Source: an uncultured Pseudomonadales bacterium (GTDB taxonomy: Bacteria > Pseudomonadota > Gammaproteobacteria > Pseudomonadales > Cellvibrionaceae). From it: 64,000 bases of DNA. The first letter of the stretch is position 1. Each line of letters begins with the position of its first letter. The notes beneath the pieces were generated by a model, which saw only the letters and a program-made list of their open reading frames with translations, was not told the origin of the DNA and searched no databases. The stretch is taken from positions 1 through 64,000 of the forward strand of contig CANLTI010000015.1 in the NCBI GenBank assembly GCA_947494095.1. Direction: 5' to 3'. Positions 48,653-59,522 of this stretch are shown here, one piece after another. The translations under genes and the position numbers were made by a program.

Positions 48653-49415
48653 CGTGATTATTGGCCATGAAAAGTGGCGCAAATAATGACACTTAGGCGC
48701 TTTAAGTGGGTGTCTAACAAAGCTGATTGACCTTTCGGTTGTAACGGCAGATTATGCCTTGTTATATTTATGTCAGTCTCAGTCTCAGTCTCAGGGGCGA
48801 GGCAATAATAGTTTGTTCAATTAGAGGCAAGTAGACGCAAGGTTCTGTTTTTTCGGCCAGACGCATGCTGGGGCATTAACGCTTTGAGCGGCGCATCGGG
48901 GCAGGAGCCCCTTATATGATCGGGCTCTACTCTTTAATATCAGACTCTGTAATATCAGCCCCTTTAATTTTAACTCCTTTAATTTTAACGCCTCTAAGCT
49001 ATTTTATTTCATTAATAGCGTTATACACGCTTTATGTCAGTAATTTTTAACCCCTTTATTTTAAAACGTAATGCAAACGCCCAACGTGTAATTTTATTGT
49101 AATAAGGTATGCATTGTGTTCTTGGCGCGTAATATTAATAACGGACTTTTGTGACTAAGAAGTCACATTTTTTGAGTGGCATAGACTAATTTTACTGAAG
49201 GTATCTCATTTTTTACTAGACTACCTTTGGACCTTTTAAGGGCTTAAGTGATAGAGTGCATAGCTTAAGGGTTATATAGCATATATAGCATATATAGCAT
49301 ATAGCTCTTCGTGCTTTAACGTTTGGCCTTTCATGTTTTAAGGGGTTTATCGTTGTAGTGCCGCATTGGGGTGTTATAGCCTCGCTAATAATAACGAGAT
49401 CAATTGATCACTTTT
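48653..49415. other. gene-free, repeat-rich gap before the cellulase gene
   Basis: Contains AGTCTC repeats (about 48772-48793), a family B half-element (48793-48870), duplicated CCTTTAATTTTAAC blocks (about 48960-48990) and four ATATAGCAT repeats (about 49275-49303). No reading frame is supported. The GH6 promoter should lie in the right half. Confidence 0.5.
48793..48870 (+). repeat. family B element, half copy
   Basis: AGGGGCGAGGCAATAATAGT, then TTCAATTAGAGGCAAG and GGTTCTGTTTTTTCGGC: the outer half of family B, without the other terminus. Confidence 0.6.
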
Positions 49416-51389
49416 ATGGTAAAAACCATGTTTAATAAAAAATTACAATATTGGGGGGTAAGTGTTTCTAAAACCTTACTGCTAATGGGCTCGGCAGCTG
49501 TTATGTCTGCCTGTGTGGGTAAAACCACTTCATCATCATCGCAAGACACCATGCCAAGCTCGATGCCTAGCCTATCGTCTAGTACAGCAATAAGCACTTC
49601 TCTACCGGCTTCGTCAGTCGGTACGGTGTCGAGTGTTGCCTCTGAGACATCCAGTCTACCAGATGCTTCGAGTATGTCTGGAATATCGAGTAGTACAGGG
49701 TTTGACCCAGGCGCTACAGATGTTATCTCTGAGGATAGTTATGACGGTAATATTCCATTAGACCAAAAAGTAGTAGGGCAGGCCGGAGCTGCGCTACAAA
49801 CCGCTGGCAACCCTTTTGCTGATGCGTATTTCTATTTGAGCCCAGATGTTAAAACCATGATGGACTCATCATTGGATGTCATTAAAGCGCAAGGCGATGA
49901 TGACTTAGTTAACAAAATTAAATATGTTCAACGCCAGCCGAGTGCGGTGTGGATGGACTCGATTGCAACCATTGGTGGCGATGTTGCCGCGGGCCGTCGC
50001 TCGCTAGAGCAACATCTAGATGCCGCCGTTGAGCAGCAGCGTTATTACGCAGCACAAAGCGCAGGGCAAGTAGCCCCAATGACCGTTGTGGTGATTATTT
50101 ACAATTTACCCGATCGCGATTGCGCTGCGTTTGCCTCTAATGGCCAATTAATTGAAGTGGGTCAGCCGGCCGATGGCGCTGCACAAAATGGTGATGGTTA
50201 CGAGCGCTATCGCGATGACTATATTGGTGAAATAGCGACTATATTTAGTAAAAAACCTGAATATGAAAACTTACGTATCGTGGCAATGCTAGAGCCTGAT
50301 TCGTTCCCAAATATGGTTACCAATACGAATGAAGGTGCTAATGGCGAGCCCGCTAATAGTACACTCAACCCCATGCCTGCCTCATTGCCCAATGGCGGCT
50401 ACTGCGATCGTATTTTGAGTCACACAGGCTCGGGTGCCTCAGTGACAGGTGAAGGCTCGGGTGATGCACCCAACTTAGGCCTATATGCTGCTGGTTTGCG
50501 TTTAGCGATTGCCGAGTTTGCAAAAATCCCTAATGTATATACCTATCTTGATATTGGCCATGCAGGCTGGTTAGGTTGGGATAACGACACCGATAACGAT
50601 ACCAATATGAAGCGTGGTGTGAAGTACTTTAAGCAGTTGGTTGATGGTGCCGATGGCGCGTTGGACGGTTTAGGGCTAGATATGATTCGTGGTTTTGCTT
50701 CGAATACTTCGGGTTATACACCGGTTGAGGAGCCGCTAATTTCTAATGCCGTTGCCGATCTGCCTGCATTACAGGGCTTTTATCAGTGGAACCCTGCAGT
50801 GGACGAGGTGAGTTATATCGACCAGTTGCAAAAGTATTTCACCACTTCCGGGCAAGCCTTTGGCAGTGCTTCGTTCGATGCTAATAAGTTTGGCTTTATT
50901 GTTGATACCGCGCGTAATGGTTGGGGTAGCGATACTCGCCCAGAGTTAGGCTCGGGCACTAAAGGTAGCGATTTGAGCAACCGTATTGATGTACGCGCCC
51001 ATCGCGGACACTGGTGTAATGTGAACAATGCCGGGGTGGGTGAGGCGCCTAAAGCCAACCCCGATACTAGCCGTCCTTACTTAGATGCTTTCTTTTGGAT
51101 GAAGCCACCGGGCGAGTCAGATGGTATATCGTTTGATCATACGAAGCTTTCTGCGAGTGAAATCGCAGCGTTAGATGATATTGACCGCGCCGTCTATGAG
51201 TCTGCAACCGATAGCGTATATGCCGGTAAATCACTCGATACCATGTGTATACCTGGTCAAGCACGTGAAGGTGTAACGGTCGATGTAGTACCCAATATGG
51301 CGCCGCATGCTGGTGCGTGGTTCCATAAGCAGTTTATTATGCTGATCAACAATGCTCACCCACCTTTAGGGCAAAGTGATTACGATTAA
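49416..51389 (+). CDS. GH6 family cellulase lipoprotein
   Basis: A glycoside hydrolase family 6 enzyme that hydrolyses beta-1,4-glucan with inversion. After a lipoprotein signal (lipobox MSAC near residue 34) comes a Ser-rich linker of about 80 residues, then the GH6 domain: YNLPDRDCAAFA with the catalytic Asp region, AMLEPDSFPN, YLDIGHAGWLGW, FIVDTARNGWG, RGHWCNVNNAGVGEAP and DAFFWMKPPGESDG. No carbohydrate-binding module is visible. ATG at 49416 is chosen, 49428 is possible. Endo or exo action cannot be decided. The lipid anchor suggests surface display. It converges on the DUF1552/DUF1592 pair with a shared terminator between. Confidence 0.9.
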   Translation: MVKTMFNKKLQYWGVSVSKTLLLMGSAAVMSACVGKTTSSSSQDTMPSSMPSLSSSTAISTSLPASSVGTVSSVASETSSLPDASSMSGISSSTGFDPGATDVISEDSYDGNIPLDQKVVGQAGAALQTAGNPFADAYFYLSPDVKTMMDSSLDVIKAQGDDDLVNKIKYVQRQPSAVWMDSIATIGGDVAAGRRSLEQHLDAAVEQQRYYAAQSAGQVAPMTVVVIIYNLPDRDCAAFASNGQLIEVGQPADGAAQNGDGYERYRDDYIGEIATIFSKKPEYENLRIVAMLEPDSFPNMVTNTNEGANGEPANSTLNPMPASLPNGGYCDRILSHTGSGASVTGEGSGDAPNLGLYAAGLRLAIAEFAKIPNVYTYLDIGHAGWLGWDNDTDNDTNMKRGVKYFKQLVDGADGALDGLGLDMIRGFASNTSGYTPVEEPLISNAVADLPALQGFYQWNPAVDEVSYIDQLQKYFTTSGQAFGSASFDANKFGFIVDTARNGWGSDTRPELGSGTKGSDLSNRIDVRAHRGHWCNVNNAGVGEAPKANPDTSRPYLDAFFWMKPPGESDGISFDHTKLSASEIAALDDIDRAVYESATDSVYAGKSLDTMCIPGQAREGVTVDVVPNMAPHAGAWFHKQFIMLINNAHPPLGQSDYD

Positions 51390-51464
51390 GGCATCTCATC
51401 AGCACACATATTACAGGTGTAACCCATAGTATGGTGTTGGCTAAAAAAGATGTTTAACAAAAAT

Positions 51465-51499
51465 AAAAAGGGCCGTTAATGTAATTAACGGCCCTTTTT
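51465..51499. terminator. bidirectional terminator between GH6 and DUF1552 genes
   Basis: A perfect 16-bp stem, AAAAAGGGCCGTTAAT / ATTAACGGCCCTTTTT, with a 3-base loop; A-run and T-run flank it so it can serve both convergent transcripts. Confidence 0.9.
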
Positions 51500-51559
51500 T
51501 GTAGTGCTTGTTGACTGCGCTAGCTATCTTAGGTCATATAGCCTTAAATCATGCAGCGC

Positions 51560-52990
51560 TTAAGCGAGTAAAGCGTCTATCGCCCCAGTGTTTGAAGCCT
51601 TAGAGCCAAAAGATGTGTGCGGTAAGTCACTGGCTTTTAATATGGTCGTGTAAAGGTCGTTGAGCGAGCGCCCATCAAATTTACAGTTAAGGCCACCTTG
51701 TTTAAAGCCTGTATTTTTACCCGCTAATATAGTCACTGGGTAATTGTCCATGCCATGATCAGCACCGCGAGAAACCTCTGAAATCCATAGGAAGACCGTA
51801 TTGTCTAACATTGACGAACCGTCAGTGTCGGGCGTATCGGCCAAGCGCTGGCACAGCTGCGCATATTTTTTAGCATAGTAATTTCTTAATACGCACATAT
51901 AAATGGCGGCAGCATCGCTCCCTTGATGCGAAATACTATGCGCCCCAGCGCGCCCCATGCCTGCGCTACTGCCGTATTTTTGTAAATCAGCGGCTAGCCA
52001 AGGGTAAGCAAATTTAGGTTGCACACCGCCAAAATCCATCGTTAATACACGAGAGAAATTGCAGTTCAGCGCTTGAAAGGCCATATTTAGCGTGGCATCT
52101 ATATCGCGATCAAGTTGTCTATCGAGTTCAACCTGTACTTGGTCGGGGGTTAGATGGAGCCTATCAAAGTCGAGCTTAGGCGGGCCAGGGTTTTCGCAGC
52201 TGGCACTGGGCATAAAATTAGCCTGGCTGTTAAATTGCCCGGCCAGTTGCTCAATGCTACTTTGGTAAAAATTAAGTGACTCTTTAGCATTCATACCAGG
52301 TAGGTTTTGTTTGAGTTGGGTAATGTTTTTACCCACGCTCTCTAGCACGGCAACTTTGGCTTCTAAGCTAAATTTATCGGTAGGGCCGCCATTATCGACA
52401 GGCGAAGCAAACAGTTGTTGGTAGATCTTTTGTGGCCCAACAAGCCTTGGCACTTGCACGCCATTATTGTCATAGCAAAAACTCATGCCGCCTTCGCCGC
52501 CTAAGCCACAGGTATTGAAGTTGAGGTGGCGGTAAGGTGTGCCAGCTTGGCCAGCAATGAGGTTGGCTATATGCACATCCAGTGAGGGCCCTGTTGTTGT
52601 TACGAGCGTTCCGGTATTGCCTGAGCGAATATTACCGCCGGTTAATACATGGGCGGCTCCGCCAGCATGCGAGCCAGTCCCTTGGCTAATAGCTGAGGCA
52701 TTATTAAGGCCCTGCATAACAATCATGTTCTCGCGGAAGCTCATGAGTGGGTCAATGGCCGTCCTAAAGTCTGATGCTTGTAATGCGGTTACGTCGTCAG
52801 TGGGGGTTTTGACCAAATGCTCATCACGCGCGGCATCCATAATGCCTAAAGCATTCATCACGGTAATAAAGCGCACAGGGGCTTTGCCCGTGGCAGCATG
52901 CGCACCTGTTTGTAAGCCCATTAAGCCTGCCGTAGAGGCGGCCATTAATGCAGAAGATTGTTTGATAAAACAGCGTCTATTTCTATTCAC
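51560..52990 (-). CDS. DUF1552 family Tat-exported protein
   Basis: The N terminus NRRCFIKQSSALMAAS is a twin-arginine (Tat) signal, so the protein is exported folded. The body fits DUF1552 (RFITVMNALGIMD, GLNNASAISQGTGSHAGGAA, FLWISEVSRGADHGMDNYPV, ASDLPHTSFG). The family is known from planctomycetes, myxobacteria and some marine gammaproteobacteria, almost always next to a DUF1592-type cytochrome protein, as here with an 11-bp gap; its function is not established. The export route suggests a cofactor or metal. 476 residues, full length. Confidence 0.85.
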   Translation of the reverse strand: MNRNRRCFIKQSSALMAASTAGLMGLQTGAHAATGKAPVRFITVMNALGIMDAARDEHLVKTPTDDVTALQASDFRTAIDPLMSFRENMIVMQGLNNASAISQGTGSHAGGAAHVLTGGNIRSGNTGTLVTTTGPSLDVHIANLIAGQAGTPYRHLNFNTCGLGGEGGMSFCYDNNGVQVPRLVGPQKIYQQLFASPVDNGGPTDKFSLEAKVAVLESVGKNITQLKQNLPGMNAKESLNFYQSSIEQLAGQFNSQANFMPSASCENPGPPKLDFDRLHLTPDQVQVELDRQLDRDIDATLNMAFQALNCNFSRVLTMDFGGVQPKFAYPWLAADLQKYGSSAGMGRAGAHSISHQGSDAAAIYMCVLRNYYAKKYAQLCQRLADTPDTDGSSMLDNTVFLWISEVSRGADHGMDNYPVTILAGKNTGFKQGGLNCKFDGRSLNDLYTTILKASDLPHTSFGSKASNTGAIDALLA

Positions 52991-53001
52991 AGCATGTACT
53001 C

Positions 53002-55110
53002 CTATTGATGGACCAAGGTGATAAAATCATCAGACTTGACTAAAGCCTCTAATAGATCAAACAAGCCATTAGGGCCTGAGCGCCATTGATCAACGATGGT
53101 ATCAATTTTGGGTTTATCGGTTTTATGTTCATAGCGCCCGTATACATGTCTAAACATAAGGTTGGCCATACAGGTTTGTGCTTGCTTACTTTCGCTCACC
53201 TTTTTGGCAAAATCTTCAAGCCCGTCAACGTCACCCGATAGATCGCCAATGGTAACTAGCGATGCTGTTGCGTCAATATTACTTTTATTATCGTATACAG
53301 CGTATCGATCCATACGTAAAAATGGGAAACCATAGTTATCAATTGTATCGTGACAGCCTACACAACCTGGACCAGCATGCGCAGCTTGAAGCCACTCTTT
53401 CACTGTTTGACCTTCTGGGCGATCATCTGGGTTGGGTGCAGCAACTGCAGGCGGTGGTGGAAGCTCGCCACACAGTAAGTGCTGAGCAACAAATACGCCT
53501 CGAGTAATCGGCGAAGGCGTGTCGGTGGTATGGCTACCAATAAAGGCTTGTAGGCCAAAAATACCTAAGGGGGCGGTGATGGTTTTGCCTTTTGCTGCTT
53601 TGGTTCTTACCGAGCCCGAATAGAAGCTCTCAAAGCTTTCATTGTTTTCTAACCAGTTGTTTAAAAACGCGTTTAAAGCCACCATGGCATTATCTTTGTA
53701 GGTTTGCTGATGCACATAGCTTTTGGCAGTATCTGGATCGAGTGCTTTTTGTAGTTGTTTTTGGCTACCGTTAAGGTTTATGCCTAACCAGCGGGTTAAA
53801 ATTGTTTGAATATTGTCTTTGCCGCCTTCTTTATTGATTAAGCGGTTAAAGTGATCTGCGCGTACAGAAGCTGAATATAAGCTGTTGCTTGCGGCGGCAT
53901 CTAAAAGTGCTTGATCTGGTGGTGAATTGGTTAATAGGTACGCAAGGCGGTTAGCGACTTCGATGTGGCGTAGTTTTAGGCCGCCGTTAAAGTCAGCTTC
54001 CCCGCGCTCAATAAGATGAATATATTCAGGCGAAACCAAAGCTGCAATCAAAAAGCCCCTTAAGGCTAGCTTGCGTTTTTCGTTGTTGTTTTCGCTGGGG
54101 TATAGGCTTTTAACGTCGTCTTCGACCTTTTTGAATTGGGCTAACTCAGCCGTACTGACAGGTCTTCTTAATACGCTTTCTAAAAACGTTTTTCTAAAGT
54201 TGTTTGCACACGTTGCTTCATCAAGATTGTTTGCGCAACCTAAAGCACTTTTATAAGCAGCATCTGAATTTAAATCTTCAACAAACATTTTGGCGAGTGT
54301 ATCGGCGTTTTCAAAATAACCACTGGCAAGCTGTGCATTCACTTTTTGTGTTTCAGCAATGTTAATCAAGCCTTCTAATTCGGTTTCACCGGGTAATCTA
54401 CCTTCGGCATCAACTTTTGGGGAGCCTGGTAAGCCATCACTACCCACAGGGATATCTAATAACGGGGCAAAATTAAGCAGTGTTTTTGTAGAGTTAATAT
54501 ACTGCTCATGGGTTAAGCGGCGTAAGGGCGAAAGTGGTGTTTCATTGCTGCTGGCACTGGCATAACCCGATAAAATATATTTGGCTATTTCTTGCGAACA
54601 ATCATTAGCGCAACCGGCCGGGTTGCCTTTAGGCATATCCGTTAAAATATAGGCCGCTAGCGTGGGTTGTGTACTGCAATCGAGACCGGCGCAACTCATT
54701 AGGTTAATCAGCGATTTAGAGTCAGTGCTGGCTTCACCTGCTGCAATAGCTTGGCGATAAGCATCTTCGCCATCATAGTGACAAAACGAACATTGCTCAG
54801 AATAGAGGCGCTCACCTTTAACGAGGGCTCCAGCATCATCGCTAGAGCTAGTACTCGCACTGCTGTTGGCGATAGAAGAGGGTGTTGAGCTTACACTGCT
54901 GCTAATAACACTTGAGCTGCTCACAGGCGGTAAGCTCGAACTGTTAGAAGAAACACTGACAGAAGATAGGCTTGAGCGAGTAATGCTAGAGCTACTATCA
55001 GTACTACTCGATGTATCTGGTGTTGGGTCAGGGGTGGCTACGCACCCCGCTAAGGTGATACCGGCGGTAAATATGGCCGAGCGGAAGAGCATATCGTTAA
55101 GTATTCGCAT
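53002..55110 (-). CDS. DUF1592/DUF1588/DUF1585 cytochrome-like lipoprotein
   Basis: Lipobox LAGC (Cys near residue 23), a Ser-rich linker to about residue 90, then a cytochrome c-like domain with the heme motif CSFCH. After it come DUF1592 (LRHIEVANRLAYLLTNSPPD, TRWLGINL), DUF1588 (TRGVFVAQHLLCGELPPPP; second heme-type motif CVGCH) and DUF1585 at the C terminus (LMFRHVYGRYEHKTD). The pair with the Tat-exported DUF1552 protein suggests a periplasmic or surface redox system; the substrate is unknown. Start at 55110 is chosen with GGGA upstream and a proper signal; the frame runs on to 55140. 702 residues. Confidence 0.85.
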   Translation of the reverse strand: MRILNDMLFRSAIFTAGITLAGCVATPDPTPDTSSSTDSSSSITRSSLSSVSVSSNSSSLPPVSSSSVISSSVSSTPSSIANSSASTSSSDDAGALVKGERLYSEQCSFCHYDGEDAYRQAIAAGEASTDSKSLINLMSCAGLDCSTQPTLAAYILTDMPKGNPAGCANDCSQEIAKYILSGYASASSNETPLSPLRRLTHEQYINSTKTLLNFAPLLDIPVGSDGLPGSPKVDAEGRLPGETELEGLINIAETQKVNAQLASGYFENADTLAKMFVEDLNSDAAYKSALGCANNLDEATCANNFRKTFLESVLRRPVSTAELAQFKKVEDDVKSLYPSENNNEKRKLALRGFLIAALVSPEYIHLIERGEADFNGGLKLRHIEVANRLAYLLTNSPPDQALLDAAASNSLYSASVRADHFNRLINKEGGKDNIQTILTRWLGINLNGSQKQLQKALDPDTAKSYVHQQTYKDNAMVALNAFLNNWLENNESFESFYSGSVRTKAAKGKTITAPLGIFGLQAFIGSHTTDTPSPITRGVFVAQHLLCGELPPPPAVAAPNPDDRPEGQTVKEWLQAAHAGPGCVGCHDTIDNYGFPFLRMDRYAVYDNKSNIDATASLVTIGDLSGDVDGLEDFAKKVSESKQAQTCMANLMFRHVYGRYEHKTDKPKIDTIVDQWRSGPNGLFDLLEALVKSDDFITLVHQ

Positions 55111-55477
55111 TATTTTTTCCCAAAAGCAGGATAAGCACAAATTGATGTGAGTGGTTTACCTTAAAATAGAGCAAGTCAAAGGCCTACCAATAATACTCAA
55201 TTTTGGGATGGTTTCGTATGCGGGCTATTTTTTTTGAGAGCCTCCGCACAAAGTATGATGTTTAAAAACGTAATTTGTTTTCTTTTTGTGTATTTACCTC
55301 ATCAAAAAAAGAATACCTTAAGAGGGTGCTTAATCTCATCATAAATAAGAAACCCTTTTTTTATGAGTTAAAAGTCTTCATAAATAGAGAACTTTTTTTG
55401 ATTTTAATCTGTGCAAAAAAACAAAACCGCTTTAAGGGGGAGGTTAATTTTGAATGGGGTATTTAGCTTGTTATTTT
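55111..55477. other. intergenic, nothing recognised
   Basis: About 370 bp, AT-rich, presumably holding the promoter of the DUF1592-DUF1552 operon. No supported gene or RNA. Confidence 0.4.
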
Positions 55478-55713
55478 GTAACTATTTAGCTCAGCTGATA
55501 AAGCTCACTTAATAGGGTGCTTATGGATTATTTTTTGAGCATTTAAACGCCAAGCCTTGCAGGAAAGCAAGGGGTAGGCAGTGCACCTGTACAGGGGTAT
55601 GCAAGATTAGACTTTGCAAGAGCACAAAGTCGAGGAGCATAAAGTCGCAGATAACTTGAGCGGTCCAGTCAATGATACATTAGCGCCCAATTTTGGTGCC
55701 TCTGAATAGTTAC
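55478..55713 (-). repeat. family A inverted-repeat element
   Basis: 236 bp from GTAACTATTTAG (55478-55489) to CTGAATAGTTAC (55702-55713), minus orientation. Interior GGAAAGCAAGGGGTAGGCAG and GCACAAAGTCGAGGAGC as in other copies. Confidence 0.8.
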
Positions 55714-55816
55714 GCTATTTTAAGAGTGGATTGAATATAGCTAGGCCACTTTGTGTGTGCGCATCGATGGTTGTGGTTTGGGTATCTTTTTTGTGGCAGG
55801 CATTATTAAGATACTA

Positions 55817-55848
55817 CTAAAAAGACCGTTTATTAACGACCTTTTTAG
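55817..55848 (-). terminator. terminator after the DUF1244 gene
   Basis: CTAAAAAG (55817-55824) pairs with CTTTTTAG (55841-55848), extended by CGTT/AACG after a 2-base mismatch. On the minus strand it follows the DUF1244 stop by about 25 bp. Confidence 0.65.
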
Positions 55849-55872
55849 TAGTTGTAGCGGGTGCTACCAAGA

Positions 55873-56163
55873 TTACTTTTGGCGATTATTAAAGGTCTCT
55901 AATTGCTCGGGCGTTGCTTTTTTTTGGTGCTTTTCTTTCCATTCGCTATAAGGCATGCCGTAAACAGCTTCGCGACTTGCGTCATAATCAACGTTAAGGC
56001 CTTGCTCGGTGGCCGCTGCGCTATACCACTTGGCTAAGCAGTTGCGGCAAAAGTTGGCTAAGTTCATCAGCTCAATATTTTGCACTGCTTTGTTGTCGTC
56101 TAAGTGCTTTAATAAACGCTGAAAAGTTGCCGCTTCTATTTGTGTTTTTTGCTCGGGTGTCAT
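55873..56163 (-). CDS. DUF1244 family protein
   Basis: The 96-residue protein contains the family core FQRLLKHLDDNKAVQNIELM, NLANFCRNCLAKWY and GMPYSEWKEKHQ. DUF1244 proteins are small, soluble, mostly helical and of unknown function; the CRNC pair may bind metal. Normal length. It is a single gene with its own terminator, between a family A and a family B element. Confidence 0.88.
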   Translation of the reverse strand: MTPEQKTQIEAATFQRLLKHLDDNKAVQNIELMNLANFCRNCLAKWYSAAATEQGLNVDYDASREAVYGMPYSEWKEKHQKKATPEQLETFNNRQK

Positions 56164-56272
56164 ATTGGCCTCTGTCTATATAAGCGTATTTTTTGAATAC
56201 GCTTATATTTTGATGATGGTGTTAGTGATCGTATGAATAAATATGTTTATGAATGTGCGAATAAAGGCGCGC

Positions 56273-56435
56273 TTAGTGACGAGAAAAGAATACATGATCC
56301 AATAATACTTGCTTTCTACTTCCTCTGCTGCGTTGCTCAAAGCGTTACATGCCCCGGTATGCGCCCCTTCGAGCGCCTTGCCGAGAAAACAGAATCTTGC
56401 GTCTAATTGGACAAACTATTATTGCCTCGCCCTTA
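56273..56435 (+). repeat. family B inverted-repeat element overlapping the uvrA stop
   Basis: 163 bp from TTAGTGACGAG (56273-56283) to CCTCGCCCTTA (56425-56435). The last three bases TTA are the complement of the uvrA stop codon TAA, so the end of the element supplies the stop. Confidence 0.75.
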
Positions 56436-59324
56436 TGTTTTTGTTTTTACCGCCGCTTTAGCTTTTGGTTTGGCTTTGGGCTTTTCTTTGGGGGTGAGCA
56501 TAGGCTTTAAAAAGCGCCCTGTATGCGATGCTTTAACAGCACATATATCCTCGGGTGTACCGGCGGCAATAATTTGGCCACCACCGCTACCGCCTTCTGG
56601 CCCTATATCAATCACCCAGTCGGCTGTTTTAACCACATCTAAATTATGCTCAATAACAACAACGGTATTACCGTGGTCGCGCAGGCGATGCAGTACGTTG
56701 AGTAACTGCTGAATATCATGAAAGTGCAAGCCTGTTGTTGGTTCATCTAAAATGTACAGCGTTTTGCCGGTATCACGCTTAGAGAGCTCTTTAGCTAGCT
56801 TGACTCGCTGCGCTTCACCGCCCGACAGCGTTGTTGCCGATTGCCCTAGGCAAATGTAGCCTAAGCCTACATCCATTAACGTTTGTACTTTTTTCGCGAT
56901 AGAAGGAATGGCATCAAAAAAGTCTACCGCGTCTTCGATGGTCATACCGAGCACTTCGTGAATGTTTTTACCTTTGTATTTAACGCTTAAGGTTTCGCGA
57001 TTGTAGCGCTGACCTTTGCATTGGTCGCACTCCACGTACACATCGGGTAAAAAGTGCATTTCTACTTTTACCATGCCATCGCCTTGGCAGGCTTCGCAGC
57101 GCCCGCCTTTAACGTTAAAGCTAAAGCGTCCGGCTTTGTAGCCACGTGCACGGGCCTCTTGTGTGCCAGCAAACAACTCGCGCACAGGCGTAAATATGCC
57201 GGTGTAAGTGGCGGGGTTAGAGCGCGGTGTACGGCCAATGGGGCTTTGGTCGATATCAACACACTTATCAAAATAATCTAACCCGTGCACCGCTTTGTGT
57301 GGGCGGGCGGTTAAGGTTGTTGCATTATTAAGCGCGGTAGCCGCTAGTGGGTATAGAGTGCCGTTAATTAAGGTTGATTTACCCGAGCCCGAAACACCCG
57401 TGATACAGGTCATTAAGCCTACGGGAATTTTTGCGGTAATCTCTTTAAGGTTATGGCCGGTAGCGCCTTCGATGACTAAAAACTGGTCATCTTTTATGGG
57501 GGTGCGAACCTTGGGTATGGCGATAGATTTGCGGCCCGACAAATACGCGCCCGTTAATGACTTTCGGCTGCGTTTAATTTGCTCAATGGTGCCTTTGGCA
57601 ATGATTTCACCGCCGTGTACGCCAGCGCCAGGGCCTACATCAACTACATAATCAGCTAAGCGAATCGCATCTTCATCATGCTCGACCACAATCACGGTAT
57701 TGCCTAAGTCACGTAGGTGGCTAAGGGTTTTTAAGAGCCTGTCGTTATCGCGCTGATGCAGGCCAATCGAGGGCTCATCTAAAATGTACATGACGCCCAC
57801 AAGCCCTGCGCCAATTTGGCTGGCTAGGCGAATGCGCTGCGCTTCACCGCCCGATAACGTATCGGCGCTGCGGTTGAGTGTTAAGTAGTTTAAGCCCACA
57901 TCGACCAAAAACTGAAAGCGCTCGCGCAACTCTTTAAGTATTTTATCGGCTACTTTGGCTTGCGCGCCTTTAAATTTTAATTGGCAAAAATACGCATGGG
58001 CATCGCCCACCGGTAAGTCGGTAATTTGGTCTATTTGGCGATTATCAATAAAGACGTTGCGCGCCTCTTTGCGCAGACGGGCACCGTCACACTCGGGGCA
58101 GGTTTGCGTGGATAAAAACTTACTCAGCTCTTCACGCACCGAGTTAGACTCGGTATCGCGTAAGCGGCGCTCTAAGTTTGGGATAACACCCTCAAAAGAA
58201 TGGCTGCGCTTATGAACGTCGCCACGCTCATTGACATAGTTAAACTGGATAACCTCTTTGCCCGAGCCATAGAGTACGGCTTTTTTTTGTTTGGCTGACA
58301 GCTCGCTCCAGGGGGTTTCGACATTAAATTGATAATGCTCAGCCAGTGACATTAACATGTGAAAGTAATACAAGTTGCGCTTGTCCCAGCTTTTTACGGC
58401 ACCATCGGCCAGTGAGGCGCTTGGGTCGACCACAATACGTGCTTCGGCAAAAAACTGTTTAACGCCTAAGCCATCGCAGGTAGGGCAGGCACCGGCGGGG
58501 TTGTTAAAAGAAAATAATCGTGGCTCGAGCTCGACAATCGAGTAATCACAATGCGGGCAAGCATGTTTAGCCGAAAACACTTGGTCTTTTTCGGTATCGC
58601 CTTGTTCGGCATCCATATAGGCGATTGTGGCAATGTTATCGGCAATGCGCAGGGCGGTTTCGAAGCTTTCGGCTAGGCGTTGCTTTAGGTCATCACGTAC
58701 TTTAAAGCGGTCAACCACCACCTCAATGGTGTGCTTAACACGCTTATCGAGTTTGGGGGCATCATCTAAGTCAACCACTTGGCCATCAATGCGGGCTCTT
58801 ACAAAGCCGTCGCGTATTAAGCCTTGCACCACATGCACATGCTCGCCTTTGCGCTCGCGTACTACCGGCGCTAGCAGCATTAGCTTGGTACCCTCTGGCA
58901 TACTGAGTACGGTATCGACCATTTGTGACACAGTTTGGGCGGCCAAGGGCACATCATGAATGGGGCAGCGCGGCTCGCCGACACGGGCAAAAAGCAGGCG
59001 TAAGTAGTCGTATATTTCGGTAATCGTCCCCACGGTTGAGCGGGGGTTATGGCTGGTTGATTTTTGTTCGATAGAAATGGCGGGGCTTAAGCCTTCAATA
59101 TGGTCAACATCGGGCTTTTCCATCATCGATAAAAACTGGCGTGCATAGGTCGATAGCGACTCGACATAGCGCCGCTGGCCTTCAGCGTATAGGGTGTCAA
59201 AGGCGAGCGATGATTTGCCTGAGCCCGATAAACCGGTAATAACAATGAGTTTATCGCGCGGGAGTTCGATATCGATATTTTTAAGATTGTGGGTGCGAGC
59301 ACCCTGAACAATGATTTTATCCAC
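56433..59324 (-). CDS. uvrA: excinuclease ABC subunit A
   Basis: UvrA finds DNA damage in nucleotide excision repair and loads UvrB. Two ABC ATPase modules: Walker [10 protein letters not shown] at residues 31-39 and GVSGSGKST near 645; signatures [16 protein letters not shown] and [16 protein letters not shown]; zinc-finger cysteines [17 protein letters not shown] and [16 protein letters not shown]. 963 residues. The C terminus is an unusual Lys/Ala/Pro-rich tail ([19 protein letters not shown]) that stops exactly at the end of a family B element, so the original end may have been altered. No ssb gene is divergent here, unlike E. coli. Confidence 0.97.
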   Translation of the reverse strand: MDKIIVQGARTHNLKNIDIELPRDKLIVITGLSGSGKSSLAFDTLYAEGQRRYVESLSTYARQFLSMMEKPDVDHIEGLSPAISIEQKSTSHNPRSTVGTITEIYDYLRLLFARVGEPRCPIHDVPLAAQTVSQMVDTVLSMPEGTKLMLLAPVVRERKGEHVHVVQGLIRDGFVRARIDGQVVDLDDAPKLDKRVKHTIEVVVDRFKVRDDLKQRLAESFETALRIADNIATIAYMDAEQGDTEKDQVFSAKHACPHCDYSIVELEPRLFSFNNPAGACPTCDGLGVKQFFAEARIVVDPSASLADGAVKSWDKRNLYYFHMLMSLAEHYQFNVETPWSELSAKQKKAVLYGSGKEVIQFNYVNERGDVHKRSHSFEGVIPNLERRLRDTESNSVREELSKFLSTQTCPECDGARLRKEARNVFIDNRQIDQITDLPVGDAHAYFCQLKFKGAQAKVADKILKELRERFQFLVDVGLNYLTLNRSADTLSGGEAQRIRLASQIGAGLVGVMYILDEPSIGLHQRDNDRLLKTLSHLRDLGNTVIVVEHDEDAIRLADYVVDVGPGAGVHGGEIIAKGTIEQIKRSRKSLTGAYLSGRKSIAIPKVRTPIKDDQFLVIEGATGHNLKEITAKIPVGLMTCITGVSGSGKSTLINGTLYPLAATALNNATTLTARPHKAVHGLDYFDKCVDIDQSPIGRTPRSNPATYTGIFTPVRELFAGTQEARARGYKAGRFSFNVKGGRCEACQGDGMVKVEMHFLPDVYVECDQCKGQRYNRETLSVKYKGKNIHEVLGMTIEDAVDFFDAIPSIAKKVQTLMDVGLGYICLGQSATTLSGGEAQRVKLAKELSKRDTGKTLYILDEPTTGLHFHDIQQLLNVLHRLRDHGNTVVVIEHNLDVVKTADWVIDIGPEGGSGGGQIIAAGTPEDICAVKASHTGRFLKPMLTPKEKPKAKPKAKAAVKTKT

Positions 59325-59522
59325 AATGACCTACAGCTTATTGGGCTACGAGAATGACAAGGCCAAAGTATACGAACTTGAGGGCCACTTGTCTTGATGG
59401 GCTTGAGTATATCAGTTTGAGCCGTAGGTTTTTTTGCGGTTACGGGTAAAGTATATGGATAAATAGCCAGTATTAGGCGCTTATGGATTAAGGGTTTGAT
59501 GGAGGGCTTTATTGCGCTGCCT

